From assembly GCA_902514645.1 (NCBI GenBank), contig CABXRO010000009.1, positions 1-51,689 on the forward strand: a stretch of DNA of 51,689 nt. Direction: 5' to 3'. This stretch comes from an uncultured SAR86 cluster bacterium. GTDB lineage: Bacteria > Pseudomonadota > Gammaproteobacteria > Magnimaribacterales > AG-339-G14. A program made the position numbers and the translations under genes. Below are positions 16,735 through 25,995 of the stretch, piece by piece. Each line of letters starts with the position of its first letter. The first letter of the stretch is position 1. The notes beneath the pieces are model-generated. The model searched no databases. It was given only the letters and a program-made list of their open reading frames with translations, and was not told the origin of the DNA.

Positions 16735-17895
16735 GTGGATTTAACAAATTCAAAACTATCCTCTTTTAATTTCGAGGGAAAAAGAGTTCTATTGAGAGTA
16801 GATTTCAATATTCCAATCAGAGATGAAGAAGTTCTTAACGATGAAAGAATGGTCAGAGCTTTACCGACCATTAAACACTTATTGGAAAAAGCAAAATCTC
16901 TCAGGATCATCACGCATCGTGGAAGACCTCAAGAATCGGGAGAAGTTCAGCCTGAATTTTCGATTAAACCAATAGCAGAAAGACTTTCTCAATTATTAGA
17001 TATTCCTGTTCCAATAGCTGATTCTTTAGATGGTTTAGAGCAAGACAAAAAAATTATCATGTTGGAAAACATAAGATTTTTTCTAGGAGAAAAAGAAAAC
17101 TCTGGAAATCTTGCAAAAACACTAGGTAATTATGGAGATGTTTATATCATGGATGCTTTTGGTACTGCTCATCGTAAGCAAGCGTCTACTTACGGAGTAA
17201 TTGACTCAGTAGCTGAAGCAGGTGTTGGCTTTTTAGTTGAAGATGAACTGGAGGCTTTGAAAAAGATTTTGGTGAATCCAAAAAAACCTCTGATTGGGAT
17301 TATTGGCGGATCAAAGATCTCAACCAAAATCAATGTCATTGATTCGCTTACTTCATTCGTGGATAAATTAATCATAGGCGGCGCTTTGGCAAATACTTGC
17401 TATATGGCAATGGGAAAAAACATTGGAAAATCTTTATTTGAAGAAGATTACATAGATGTAGCGGAAAAATTAGTTGGTAATGAGAAGATTGTATTACCAG
17501 AAAATGTCGTAGTTTTAGATACATCTAACGATTCCGTATTTGAAAAGCATATTGATGATATAGCCAGTCATGAAGCTATCTGCGATGTTGGTAAAAAATC
17601 TTTGGAGTATTTTCAAAAACATATCAACTCCGCTAAGACTGTTTTTTGGAATGGCCCATTGGGTAAGTTTGAAGACCCAAGATTTTCTGAAGGGACTTCT
17701 GAGGTAGCAAAAATTATGTCTGAATCTAAAGCCTATAGCATTATTGGCGGCGGGGAGACCATTACTTCTTTTGCAAATATTAATTTAATGGATTCTGTAG
17801 ATTATGCTTCCACTGCGGGGGGAGCTTTCTTAGAATATATAGAGAATAATTCCTTGCCTTGCATAGATAAGATAATAAATAAAAATAAAGGATAG
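16735..17895 (+). CDS. pgk: Phosphoglycerate kinase
   Basis: A 386-residue kinase with a GTG start directly after the tkt stop. The N-terminal R-V-D-F-N-I-P substrate loop, the nucleotide motif G-P-L-G-K-F-E (family N-G-P-x-G) and the C-terminal G-G-G-E-T box are present. The usual S-H-L-G-R-P reads as T-H-R-G-R-P here, a mild divergence. It interconverts 1,3-bisphosphoglycerate and 3-phosphoglycerate with ATP formation in glycolysis or gluconeogenesis. It is followed after 4 bases by fba, forming a compact tkt-pgk-fba operon. Confidence 0.97.
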   Translation: MDLTNSKLSSFNFEGKRVLLRVDFNIPIRDEEVLNDERMVRALPTIKHLLEKAKSLRIITHRGRPQESGEVQPEFSIKPIAERLSQLLDIPVPIADSLDGLEQDKKIIMLENIRFFLGEKENSGNLAKTLGNYGDVYIMDAFGTAHRKQASTYGVIDSVAEAGVGFLVEDELEALKKILVNPKKPLIGIIGGSKISTKINVIDSLTSFVDKLIIGGALANTCYMAMGKNIGKSLFEEDYIDVAEKLVGNEKIVLPENVVVLDTSNDSVFEKHIDDIASHEAICDVGKKSLEYFQKHINSAKTVFWNGPLGKFEDPRFSEGTSEVAKIMSESKAYSIIGGGETITSFANINLMDSVDYASTAGGAFLEYIENNSLPCIDKIINKNKG

Positions 17896-17899
17896 AAAT

Positions 17900-18907
17900 A
17901 TGAAATCACTGGAAGAAATTGCAACTTATATTGTTTCTGATGGAAAGGGCATATTAGCTGCTGATGAGAGTACCCCAACAATAGGGAAAAGATTTGCAAC
18001 AATAAATGCTGAGTCAACGGAAGATTCTAGAAGGGATTATCGTGAAATGCTTTTTAGAGCTAATGGAATGAAAAATAATATTGGTGGAGTTATTTTATTT
18101 GATGAGACTTTGAGACAAGACGCAAAAGACGGCACCCCTTTAAAAGATATAATTTTCGAACAAGGTGCATTGCCGGGTATTAAGGTAGACAAGGGAATCA
18201 GCCCACTTGATTCCTCTCCTGAAGAAAATATCACTGGGGGCTTGGATGGGCTTAATGAGAGATGTGCAGAATATTTTAATCTTGGTGCTAAATTTACAAA
18301 GTGGCGTGCTGTTATAAAAATTGCTGACGGTTTGCCTTCTCAAGAGGCTATCAAAGCAAATATGGATGCTCTTGCTGATTATGCAAAAATAGTTCAGGAA
18401 AATAATATGGTTCCAATTGTCGAGCCTGAAGTTTTGATGGATGGGAGTCATTCCATAGAATCTTGTGAAGACGCAACCAAAAGATGTTTGAGCACGCTAT
18501 TTGAATCTTTGGCAGAGAAAAGCGTTTTGGTAGAAGGAACCATTTTAAAACCCAATATGGTGGTCTCAGGAAATGAATGTTCGGAGCAAGCTGGAATCCA
18601 ACAAGTTGCAGAAATGACACTCAATTGTTTATTGGAAAATGTGCCTAGCAATCTTCCAGGAATTACATTTCTTTCTGGAGGACAATCCGATATTGATGCC
18701 ACAGCTCATTTAGATGCCATGAATAAAATTGGTGACAATCCGTGGAAGCTTAGCTTTTCTTATGGCCGTGCTTTGCAACAGGCTGCTCTCAAAACTTGGA
18801 GTGGTAAGCAAGATAATAAGCAAGCTGCGCAAGAGGCCTTCAGTCACAGAGCTAAAATGAATATGTTAGCAGCAAAAGGTGAGTGGTCAGAAAACTTAGA
18901 AGGATAG
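17900..18907 (+). CDS. fba: Class I fructose-bisphosphate aldolase
   Basis: A 335-residue Schiff-base (class I) aldolase of the type first known in animals and plants. It shows G-K-G-I-L-A-A-D-E-S at 15-24, K-W-R-A-V at 134-138, the Schiff-base lysine K217 in G-T-I-L-K-P-N-M-V, and F-L-S-G-G-Q at 257-262. No zinc-binding His set of class II enzymes is present. It cleaves or forms fructose-1,6-bisphosphate. The SD aaagga precedes the ATG. Class II Fba is the usual partner of pgk in gammaproteobacteria, so this is a replacement worth noting. The stop lies 4 bases from the convergent tatC stop. Confidence 0.95.
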   Translation: MKSLEEIATYIVSDGKGILAADESTPTIGKRFATINAESTEDSRRDYREMLFRANGMKNNIGGVILFDETLRQDAKDGTPLKDIIFEQGALPGIKVDKGISPLDSSPEENITGGLDGLNERCAEYFNLGAKFTKWRAVIKIADGLPSQEAIKANMDALADYAKIVQENNMVPIVEPEVLMDGSHSIESCEDATKRCLSTLFESLAEKSVLVEGTILKPNMVVSGNECSEQAGIQQVAEMTLNCLLENVPSNLPGITFLSGGQSDIDATAHLDAMNKIGDNPWKLSFSYGRALQQAALKTWSGKQDNKQAAQEAFSHRAKMNMLAAKGEWSENLEG

Positions 18908-18911
18908 TCTT

Positions 18912-19622
18912 TTATTTGTTTATAAAAAATCTACTAGCTAAAAGTCCCACTTCATAAAGTAGCCAGACAGGAAGAGCTAAGAGAGTCTGTGAAAAAATGT
19001 CGGGAGGAGTAAGAAACATTCCCACAACAAAACATCCTATGATCACGTAAGGTCTGGCACTAGTGAGTTGTTGGGCATTTGTCACGCCTGACCAAATCAT
19101 TAGCATTAAAATAATTGGTACCTCAAAAGCAAAGCCAAAAACAAAAAGAATTCTGACAACAAAATCGATGTATTCATTAATATCGGTCATTACCAAAACT
19201 TCCGAGGGAGAGGCTTGAACAAAAAAAGTAAAAATCAGAGGAAAAATTACAAAAAAAGCAAAACAAATACCTGCAAGGAACAAAACTATGCTGGAAAACA
19301 AAACTGCAAAAAAACCTATCTTTTCTTCTTTGTACAAACCTGGCGCAATGAAGTTCCATAATTCAAAAAGCAAATATGGAATTGCTACAAAAGTTGCGAC
19401 ATAAAAAGTAAGCCTTAATGGAGTCAAAAAGGGTGACACCACACCAGTTGCAATCATTGAAGAATTGGCAGGTAAGATTTCTGTCAAGGGATTGGCAAAA
19501 ATAAGAAAAATTTCATTTCTGAAAAATACCAAAATAAAAAAAATTAGAGCAATTGCGCCAAGGCTTCTTAAAAGAACATTTCGCAGAGAGTTTAAATGTT
19601 CAAGATAACTTTTTTCAGTCAT
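18912..19622 (-). CDS. tatC: Sec-independent translocase subunit TatC
   Basis: A 236-residue polytopic membrane protein with six hydrophobic segments. It has the N-terminal H-L-N-S-L-R-N-V-L-L-R cytoplasmic motif and the F-E-L-W-N-F-I-A-P-G-L-Y loop that helps recognise twin-arginine signals. TatC docks folded precursors with RR signal peptides and recruits TatA. Its start overlaps the tatB end by 8 bases. The gene is last in the ubiE-ubiB-hisE-tatABC unit and meets fba stop-to-stop. Confidence 0.96.
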   Translation of the reverse strand: MTEKSYLEHLNSLRNVLLRSLGAIALIFFILVFFRNEIFLIFANPLTEILPANSSMIATGVVSPFLTPLRLTFYVATFVAIPYLLFELWNFIAPGLYKEEKIGFFAVLFSSIVLFLAGICFAFFVIFPLIFTFFVQASPSEVLVMTDINEYIDFVVRILFVFGFAFEVPIILMLMIWSGVTNAQQLTSARPYVIIGCFVVGMFLTPPDIFSQTLLALPVWLLYEVGLLASRFFINK

Positions 19623-19821
19623 CTTTATTTTCTTTGTTGTTTTGGAAGTCTTCCGAATATATTTCTTGTTTTATCTCTTGTGAGATTGAAGAGCTTTTTG
19701 AGCGAATTAACTTTACATACTCTTCTAATTTGGTTAGAAATCCCGGCAATCTTTTAGGGCCTAAAATAAGTAAAGCAATGATTCCTATTAATAAGATTTC
19801 AAAGAATCCTATGTCGAACAT
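19615..19821 (-). CDS. tatB: Sec-independent translocase subunit TatB
   Basis: A 68-residue protein: one N-terminal membrane helix beginning M-F-D-I-G-F-F-E, the TatB-type hinge G-P-K-R-L-P, then an amphipathic helix and a short charged tail. It is shorter than E. coli TatB (about 170 residues), as is common in streamlined genomes. The residue after the start (F) and the L-P after the G-P-K-R hinge separate it from TatA. It joins TatC as the signal-peptide receptor. Confidence 0.9.
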   Translation of the reverse strand: MFDIGFFEILLIGIIALLILGPKRLPGFLTKLEEYVKLIRSKSSSISQEIKQEIYSEDFQNNKENKDD

Positions 19822-19998
19822 TTAATCTTCTTTTTTTTCGTCTAAACTTTTATCTTCTTCTTTGACTGCTTTTTTAAAGCCTTTAACAAAAGAACCTAAA
19901 TCTCCACCAAGATTTCTAATTCTTTTGGTGCCGAAGATCAAAACAATAATTGCAAGAATGATTAGTAATTGCCAAATACTTATTCCACCAAAACCCAT
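19822..19998 (-). CDS. tatA: Sec-independent translocase subunit TatA
   Basis: A 58-residue frame: [10 protein letters not shown], one transmembrane helix, the hinge [14 protein letters not shown], an amphipathic helix (S-F-V-K-G-F-K-K-A), and an acidic tail. This is the TatA pore-forming component. The stop lies directly before the tatB start, and the ATG directly follows the hisE stop, so translation is coupled. Length and motifs are normal for small TatA proteins. Confidence 0.93.
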   Translation of the reverse strand: MGFGGISIWQLLIILAIIVLIFGTKRIRNLGGDLGSFVKGFKKAVKEEDKSLDEKKED

Positions 19999-20319
19999 TT
20001 ATTCTTTCCTTCCTTTTTTTTCTTCTATTCCAGAAAGACCCTCTCTGCTTTCAAGTTCTTTTAAAATCTCAGTCGGATCGATTCCGTTATTCGTCAATAA
20101 TACCATGACGTGAAACCATAAATCTGCTGCTTCATGAATAACCTTATTTTTTTCTAGATCTTTAGTTATTTCGGCAATCAGCTCGTCAGTCTCTTCAGCT
20201 ATTTTTTCAATAATCTTCTCGTTTCCCTTGGCATACAAACTCGCTACATAAGATGAAGAAGGATTAGCATTTTTACGCTCCTTGAGTAAGACGCTTAATC
20301 TTTCTACGATGTTTTTCAT
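19999..20319 (-). CDS. hisE: Phosphoribosyl-ATP pyrophosphatase
   Basis: A 106-residue all-alpha MazG-like pyrophosphohydrolase. The metal-binding helix E-K-I-A-E-E-T-D-E-L and the A-D-L-W-F-H-V-M-V segment are conserved HisE features. It performs the second step of histidine synthesis, hydrolysing phosphoribosyl-ATP. The start overlaps the ubiB stop by 4 bases. In Pseudomonas-type genomes hisI-hisE lie between ubiB and tatA; here only hisE is present, so hisI must be elsewhere if the pathway is complete. Confidence 0.93.
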   Translation of the reverse strand: MKNIVERLSVLLKERKNANPSSSYVASLYAKGNEKIIEKIAEETDELIAEITKDLEKNKVIHEAADLWFHVMVLLTNNGIDPTEILKELESREGLSGIEEKKGRKE

Positions 20320-21851
20320 TGGCTTACTATTATGGCAACTAAAAGCAATGCAGTAATCCCTAAGTATATAAATTTATTATTGTTTTTAGATTGCTTGATT
20401 TCTTTTTTTAAGTTTTTTATTTCCGAGTTGTACTCTTCTAATCTAGACAAGTTGTCTAATATGATTTCAATTTTTTCTGGAAGTTCATAAGCTTTTTCTG
20501 CCAAAGCAAAAGAATCATTTTTAAATCTTTCAAACATTGCTTTGGGGCTGTATTTTTTTGCAACCCAAGATTGAATAAAAGGTTTGGCCGTTGTCCATAA
20601 ATCCAATTCTGGATATATTTGTCTTCCTAACCCTTCAATGTTAATCAAGGTTTTGTTGAGCAATAACAATGAAGTCGGCAGGGATAAATCAAATTTTCTT
20701 GTAGCATCGAATAAATATAGCAACATTTCTCCAAATTTAATTTCATCAAAGGGTTTCTCGAAAATAGGATCCAAAACCGTTCTTATCACAACTTCTAGTT
20801 CAACTTCTTTTGTAGCTTCGCCAACCCAGCCGGCATTTATCATTGTTTTGGCAACCCCAGAATAATTTTTGTTGAACATCTCCGAAAGCATCTTGCCGAT
20901 GATAAGTTGTTCTTTCTCAGTTAAGGAACCGCAAATAGCATAATCAACAGCAACATAAGTGGGATTTTCAGGATTGGAATTGTTTACAAAAATATTTCCT
21001 GGATGCATATCGGCATGGAAAAAATTATCGTCAAAAAGTTGTTTGAAGAAAATCTTTACACCTGTTTCGGCTAGGGCTTTTAAATTTATGTTTTCTTTTT
21101 TTAGCACCTCTATGTCCGTTACAGGTATTCCAAAAATTTTTTCCATGGTCATGACGTTTTTTGAAGAGAAATTTTCATAAACCTCTGGAATATATAAAAG
21201 AGAATTTTCTTTGAAGAAGTTTTTTGTTTGGATAGCATTCGCTGCTTCTTTTTTTAGATCGGTTTCAGCAGTAATAACCAATTCATATTCTCTTATCAAA
21301 TCCATCAGTTTTAATCTTCGAGCATCGGAGAGGATTAATTCAGCTAAACCGCCCAAAAATTTTATTGAGTTAACATCAGCAGAAATTCTCTTATCCAAAC
21401 CGGGTCGAACAATTTTTACAACCACCGATTCACCATCTTTTAAAATTGCATCGTGCACTTGAGCAATAGAAGCTGCAGCGAGCGGTTCTTCGCTAAATGA
21501 CTCGAAAATTTGATCTATAGGACTTTCCAAATCTTGCTCTACTATTTTGATAGCATCTCTTGTTGAAAAAGGTTTCAAGTTGTTTTGAAATTTTTTTAAG
21601 ACGCTTGCTAGTTTTTCTCCAACAAGATCCGGTCTGGTTGATAAAAGCTGACCAAATTTTATAAAGAGTGGACCCATCTCCTCTAAGGCATCGCTTAAAC
21701 GATGCTCTATTTCTTTTTGCTTCCTGAAGAAGATTTTTGGGAAAAAAAATAAAAGAGATAAAAGAAATTTATTTGCTAAAGGATCGAATAGTTCATCCAA
21801 TCTGTATTTACAAAAAATATAAGAGATGCGAATCAGACTGAAAATAGCCAT
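20316..21851 (-). CDS. ubiB: Ubiquinone biosynthesis regulatory ATPase UbiB
   Basis: A 511-residue ADCK/UbiB-family protein-kinase-like ATPase. The start at ATG 21851 gives M-A-I-F-S-L-I-R, matching family N-termini; the frame open further upstream overlaps ubiE. The K-x-G-Q motif (I-K-F-G-Q), the A-x-A-S-I-A-Q-V-H nucleotide loop and H-A-D-M-H-P-G-N-I-F are seen, with a C-terminal membrane helix (about the last 20 residues). It supports coenzyme Q synthesis, probably by handling lipid intermediates. It starts one base after the ubiE stop, leaving no room for ubiJ, which normally lies between. Confidence 0.95.
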   Translation of the reverse strand: MAIFSLIRISYIFCKYRLDELFDPLANKFLLSLLFFFPKIFFRKQKEIEHRLSDALEEMGPLFIKFGQLLSTRPDLVGEKLASVLKKFQNNLKPFSTRDAIKIVEQDLESPIDQIFESFSEEPLAAASIAQVHDAILKDGESVVVKIVRPGLDKRISADVNSIKFLGGLAELILSDARRLKLMDLIREYELVITAETDLKKEAANAIQTKNFFKENSLLYIPEVYENFSSKNVMTMEKIFGIPVTDIEVLKKENINLKALAETGVKIFFKQLFDDNFFHADMHPGNIFVNNSNPENPTYVAVDYAICGSLTEKEQLIIGKMLSEMFNKNYSGVAKTMINAGWVGEATKEVELEVVIRTVLDPIFEKPFDEIKFGEMLLYLFDATRKFDLSLPTSLLLLNKTLINIEGLGRQIYPELDLWTTAKPFIQSWVAKKYSPKAMFERFKNDSFALAEKAYELPEKIEIILDNLSRLEEYNSEIKNLKKEIKQSKNNNKFIYLGITALLLVAIIVSQ

Positions 21852-21852
21852 T

Positions 21853-22602
21853 TTACTTTTCCGCAATATGAAGAGTTACTATGCCTGCTGTCATGATGTC
21901 ATAGGAAACATTTTTAAAATTTACTGACTCAAGCATTTGTTTAAATTCTTCCTGAGATGGGTGCATCCTTATTGATTCTGCAAGATATTGATAACTTTCT
22001 TCATCTTGAGCAAAAAATTTTCCAAGTTTAGGCAAAATCTTAAATGAATAGAAATCATATAAGTCAGATATTAAAGGAGCTTCAGGCTTTGAAAATTCCA
22101 AAACTAAAAGTCTACCTCCAGGTTTTAAACATCTGTAAAAATTTTTTAAGGCTTCGAGCTTGTTCGTTACATTTCTAATTCCAAAACCTATGGTTATGCA
22201 ATTAAATCTGTTTTCTGGAAAAGGGAGATTTTCAGCATCAGCAACGGCAGTTTTGATATTAAGTTTATTTTTATCAAGACTTCTTACTTTACCTAGCTTT
22301 AACATTTTCTCGTTGATATCACTGAGGATTATTTCACCTGACTCTCCAACTAAATCTGACATTAAAATAGACAAGTCTCCTGTTCCCCCTGCGACATCCA
22401 AAACCGAATCACCTTGTTTTAAATTGGATAGTTCGATTGAGCCTCGCTTCCATAAGCGATGAATTCCTAAAGACATTAGGTCGTTCATAAGATCGTAATT
22501 TTCAGCAACAGAATCAAAAACACCCTTAACCATTTCTGGCTTTTCTGTTTTATCTACATTCTTAAAACCAAAGTTGGTTTCGTTGTTTTCGTTTTTACTC
22601 AT
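21853..22602 (-). CDS. ubiE: Ubiquinone/menaquinone C-methyltransferase UbiE
   Basis: A 249-residue class I methyltransferase with motif I V-L-D-V-A-G-G-T-G-D and the UbiE signatures Y-D-L-M-N-D-L-M-S-L-G-I-H-R and R-M-H-P-S-Q-E-E near the C-terminus. It methylates the quinone ring in ubiquinone (and menaquinone) synthesis with SAM. It is the first gene of the minus-strand ubi-his-tat unit and diverges from orn across 35 bases; a TACAAT (22627-22622, minus) is a plausible -10. Confidence 0.95.
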   Translation of the reverse strand: MSKNENNETNFGFKNVDKTEKPEMVKGVFDSVAENYDLMNDLMSLGIHRLWKRGSIELSNLKQGDSVLDVAGGTGDLSILMSDLVGESGEIILSDINEKMLKLGKVRSLDKNKLNIKTAVADAENLPFPENRFNCITIGFGIRNVTNKLEALKNFYRCLKPGGRLLVLEFSKPEAPLISDLYDFYSFKILPKLGKFFAQDEESYQYLAESIRMHPSQEEFKQMLESVNFKNVSYDIMTAGIVTLHIAEK

Positions 22603-22637
22603 TTCTTTGGAATCTGTTAGTATTGTAGTTTATTCAT

Positions 22638-23177
22638 ATGGAAAACAAATTAATTTGGCTAGACCTAGAAATGACTGGTCTAGAACCGCAATCCGAAAGA
22701 ATTATAGAGATTTTCACCGCCATTACTAATGAAGATTTAACGGAAGTAATTGAAGGACCAAATCTCGTAATATCACAACCAAGAGAATATCTAGACGATA
22801 TGGATGATTGGAATCAAGATCACCATTCTAGGTCGGGATTATTAGACGAAGTTAAAAATAGTGAGATTTCACAAGAGGATGCAGAGTTGAGGACTTTGAA
22901 TTTTATAAAAGAACATGTGGGTAAAAATAAATCACCGCTTTGTGGAAACACAATTCATCACGATAGGAAGTTTTTAACCTTATACATGCCTCAATTAGAA
23001 GAGTACTTTCACTACAGAAATATAGATGTAAGCTCTTTTAAAGAAGTAGCAAAAAGATGGCGTCCAGAAGTTACTATGGAACAAGCAAAGCAAGTAGCTC
23101 ATCGGGCAAGAGCAGATGTTTTTGAATCTATAAATGAATTGCGGTTTTACCGAGATAAATTTTTTGCAAAAAATTAA
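22638..23177 (+). CDS. orn: Oligoribonuclease
   Basis: A 179-residue DEDD 3'-5' exonuclease. The first acidic motif is W-L-D-L-E-M-T-G-L, with N-T-I-H-H-D and the final H-R-A-R-A-D catalytic set following. It degrades two- to five-residue RNA fragments, including pGpG from c-di-GMP turnover, and is essential in many gammaproteobacteria. Length is normal. There is no Shine-Dalgarno sequence before the ATG. It is a single gene, divergent from ubiE; miaB follows after 54 bases with its own -10-like element. Confidence 0.95.
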   Translation: MENKLIWLDLEMTGLEPQSERIIEIFTAITNEDLTEVIEGPNLVISQPREYLDDMDDWNQDHHSRSGLLDEVKNSEISQEDAELRTLNFIKEHVGKNKSPLCGNTIHHDRKFLTLYMPQLEEYFHYRNIDVSSFKEVAKRWRPEVTMEQAKQVAHRARADVFESINELRFYRDKFFAKN

Positions 23178-23207
23178 TTTTTTTACTGTATCTTTCCCCA
23201 TTTTCTT

Positions 23208-23213
23208 TATAAT
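23208..23213 (+). promoter_or_regulatory. -10-like element (TATAAT) before miaB
   Basis: A perfect TATAAT lies 18 bases before the miaB ATG in the 54-base orn-miaB gap. It would give a very short leader (about 10-12 bases) without a Shine-Dalgarno sequence. No clear -35 is seen. Confidence 0.4.
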
Positions 23214-23231
23214 TGCCATCCCTTATAAGAT

Positions 23232-24563
23232 ATGAAAAAAGTCTTTATACAAACTCATGGCTGTCAAATGAATGAATACGATTCAGCCAAAATGCTAGAG
23301 CTATTAGGTGAGAAAAGTAATTTTCAAACTACAGAAAATGAGGCAGAAGCAGATTTATTAGTCTTAAATACTTGTTCAATCAGAGAAAAAGCACAAGAAA
23401 GAGTATTTCACCAAGTTGGTCGCTGGAAAGCTCTGAAAGAAAACAATCCTAATTTAAAGATTGCTATTGGTGGGTGTGTTGCAAGTCAAGAAGGCGAAGC
23501 TATTTCGAAAAGAGCTCCGGCAGTAGACATTGTTTTTGGTCCGCAGACTCTTCATAAACTTCCAGATTTGTATGAAGAATCTTCTCAAGATGGAAAAAGA
23601 AAGCTTGATATTTCCTTTCCAAAAATTGAAAAGTTCGATCATTTTCCTGAACCTAAAGCTGAAGGAGCTTCCGCCTTTGTTTCTGTAATGGAAGGATGTA
23701 ATAAATATTGTTCTTTTTGTGTTGTACCTCATACAAGAGGTCATGAAGTCAGTAGACCATTTGATGATATTTTGCGGGAAGTAAAATTATTGGCAGATCA
23801 GGGGGTAAGAGAAATAAATTTTTTAGGACAAAATGTAAATAATTTTAAAGGCGAAAAAGATGGAGAAAAGTCTTCTTTAGCAGAATTGATTAGAGATGCT
23901 GCCAAGATCGATTATATTGATCGTCTAAGATTTACTACCAGTCATCCTTTTGAATTCAAAGATGATCTTGTGGAACTTTATCTTGATGTTCCTGAGTTAG
24001 TCAGTCATGTACATTTGCCAGTTCAAAGTGGATCAGACAGGATTTTAAAGTTAATGAGAAGAAGGTATACCCAAGAAAGTTATTTAGATTTAGTAAATCG
24101 CATTAGAGCAAATCGTCCCGATATTAGTTTTTCTTCAGATTTTATTGTTGGTTTTCCTGGCGAGACTCAAGGAGACTTTGAAAACACTTTAGAAGTTATT
24201 GATAGAGTTAAATTCGATGAGTCTTTTAGTTTTATATATAGCCCAAGACCAAATACGCCCGCAGCCAAAATGGAAGATGATGTCAGCCTGAATGAAAAAA
24301 AAGAAAGATTGAATATCCTTCAAAATAAGTTAAACAACTATTCCAGTCAGATTAGTCGTAAAATGGTTGGTACTACCGAAAAATGTTTAGTTACAGACAT
24401 TTCTAAGAGGAATCCAGGAGAATTTCAGGCCAGAACTGAAAATAATCGGGTTGTTAATTTCTCTTCAGCTAAAAACTTCATTGGAAGCTTCATTGATTTA
24501 GAAATTGTTGAGGCAAGACCAAACTCCCTGAGGGGAAATTTTATCGGAGATACAACTAATTAA
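23232..24563 (+). CDS. miaB: tRNA-2-methylthio-N6-dimethylallyladenosine synthase MiaB
   Basis: A 443-residue radical-SAM methylthiotransferase acting on position 37 of tRNAs reading U-starting codons. The N-terminal UPF0004 domain holds cluster ligands C11, C48 and C82. The radical-SAM motif C-N-K-Y-C-S-F-C is at 156-163, and a C-terminal TRAM domain follows. It heads the conserved miaB-ybeZ-ybeY-ybeX unit, and ybeZ begins 3 bases after its stop. Confidence 0.97.
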   Translation: MKKVFIQTHGCQMNEYDSAKMLELLGEKSNFQTTENEAEADLLVLNTCSIREKAQERVFHQVGRWKALKENNPNLKIAIGGCVASQEGEAISKRAPAVDIVFGPQTLHKLPDLYEESSQDGKRKLDISFPKIEKFDHFPEPKAEGASAFVSVMEGCNKYCSFCVVPHTRGHEVSRPFDDILREVKLLADQGVREINFLGQNVNNFKGEKDGEKSSLAELIRDAAKIDYIDRLRFTTSHPFEFKDDLVELYLDVPELVSHVHLPVQSGSDRILKLMRRRYTQESYLDLVNRIRANRPDISFSSDFIVGFPGETQGDFENTLEVIDRVKFDESFSFIYSPRPNTPAAKMEDDVSLNEKKERLNILQNKLNNYSSQISRKMVGTTEKCLVTDISKRNPGEFQARTENNRVVNFSSAKNFIGSFIDLEIVEARPNSLRGNFIGDTTN

Positions 24564-24566
24564 TTT

Positions 24567-25541
24567 ATGTCTGAATTGAAATTCAAACTTGAATCTGACG
24601 ATTCAAAAAAACTATCAATAATTTGCGGTCCAGTTAACTCTAACTTATCAAAGATAGAGGATTCTCTGTCAATTAAAATTAAAAATAGAGGTAGCTTATT
24701 TTCTATTTCTGGCGAAGACCAAAACATTACTAAAGGTCGACTTGTTATTGAAGAACTTTTCAGTTTTGCCGATCAGTCGAAAGATATTTCTCCAAAAGAA
24801 ATACATTTTTTTATTTCCAAAGCTTTAAATCAGCCAAACGGAACAAAAAATTTTAAATTGGAGTCAAAAAGTACTTTTTCTTTGACAACACCGAAATTAG
24901 AAGTTATTCCGAGAAATCAATCTCAAGAAGATTTCATAAATTCTATTTCTTCACATGATGTTTCTTTTGGAATTGGACCAGCAGGCACCGGAAAAACTTA
25001 TTTGGCTGTTGCTGTTGCTGTAAATTTATTTATTCAGAGGAAAATTAATAAAATAATTTTAACTAGACCTTTGGTAGAGGCAGGAGAGAGACTTGGCTTC
25101 TTGCCAGGTGATTTAGCCCAAAAAGTCGATCCATATTTGCAGCCGCTCTATGACGCCTTGAATGAGATGTTAGGCTTTGAAACAGTCAATAAATTCATTG
25201 AAAGAGGAAACATTGAATTGGCGCCCTTAGCTTATATGAGAGGAAGAACCTTAAACGATGCTTTTTTGATCTTAGACGAAGCTCAAAACTGTACCTCCAT
25301 GCAAATGAAAATGTTTCTAACTAGATTAGGCTTTAATTCTAAAGCGGTTGTTACTGGAGATGTTACTCAGATAGACCTGCCATCAAAAAAAATGTCTGGT
25401 CTTGCAGATGCCGTAAAGATCTTAGAAGGTCAGAAAGGAATTTCTTTTTTCCATTTCGCATCCAAAGACGTTGTGAGACACAATTTGGTGCAAAGCATCA
25501 TCGAAGCTTACGAAAAAAATTCAAAGAATAATGAAGATTGA
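24567..25541 (+). CDS. ybeZ: PhoH-like ATPase YbeZ
   Basis: A 324-residue PhoH-family NTPase. An N-terminal KH-like/ferredoxin-like segment (to about 100) precedes the ATPase domain with Walker A G-P-A-G-T-G-K-T at 137-144 and Walker B F-L-I-L-D-E-A-Q-N. YbeZ interacts with YbeY and is thought to act in rRNA maturation and ribosome quality control. The gene overlaps ybeY by 11 bases, supporting a coupled functional pair. Confidence 0.94.
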   Translation: MSELKFKLESDDSKKLSIICGPVNSNLSKIEDSLSIKIKNRGSLFSISGEDQNITKGRLVIEELFSFADQSKDISPKEIHFFISKALNQPNGTKNFKLESKSTFSLTTPKLEVIPRNQSQEDFINSISSHDVSFGIGPAGTGKTYLAVAVAVNLFIQRKINKIILTRPLVEAGERLGFLPGDLAQKVDPYLQPLYDALNEMLGFETVNKFIERGNIELAPLAYMRGRTLNDAFLILDEAQNCTSMQMKMFLTRLGFNSKAVVTGDVTQIDLPSKKMSGLADAVKILEGQKGISFFHFASKDVVRHNLVQSIIEAYEKNSKNNED

Positions 25542-25992
25542 ACTGATCAACGATCATTACAAAAAAATTCCTGAGCCATTTAGGAAAAAGGAAATAAAAA
25601 AACTCATAGATACGGTTTTAGAAAAAATTGGCTCCGAAGGATTTGAAAATGGCCAGATCAATATCAAATATACATCAGAAGAAGAAATAAAAATGTTGAA
25701 TGAAAAGTTTTACAACAAAGAGGGCGTGACAAATGTTTTGGCCTTTGCCAACAATCAAGAAACTCCAGAAAACAAAGATAAGTTAGTTGGTGAGATCGCT
25801 GTATGTATTAGTCAAATTGAAAGAGAAGCAATTTTGTATAAAAAAGCTGTTGAAACTAGGCTGAAACATATGATCGTCCATGGCGTTTTACACCTTTTCG
25901 GCTTTGATCATCAAAAAAAAGGCGAACAAAAAGAGATGGAGCAAGTAGAAGATGATATTATCAATAGCTGTCTTGGCGAGAGACCTTATTAA
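25531..25992 (+). CDS. ybeY: Endoribonuclease YbeY
   Basis: A 153-residue UPF0054 metalloprotein. The zinc site H-G-V-L-H-L-F-G-F-D-H gives H117, H121 and H127. YbeY is a single-strand endoribonuclease needed for 16S rRNA 3' maturation and 70S quality control. It overlaps the end of ybeZ and is followed 3 bases later by the CorC-like gene. Length and motif are typical. Confidence 0.95.
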   Translation: MKIELINDHYKKIPEPFRKKEIKKLIDTVLEKIGSEGFENGQINIKYTSEEEIKMLNEKFYNKEGVTNVLAFANNQETPENKDKLVGEIAVCISQIEREAILYKKAVETRLKHMIVHGVLHLFGFDHQKKGEQKEMEQVEDDIINSCLGERPY

Positions 25993-25995
25993 ATA

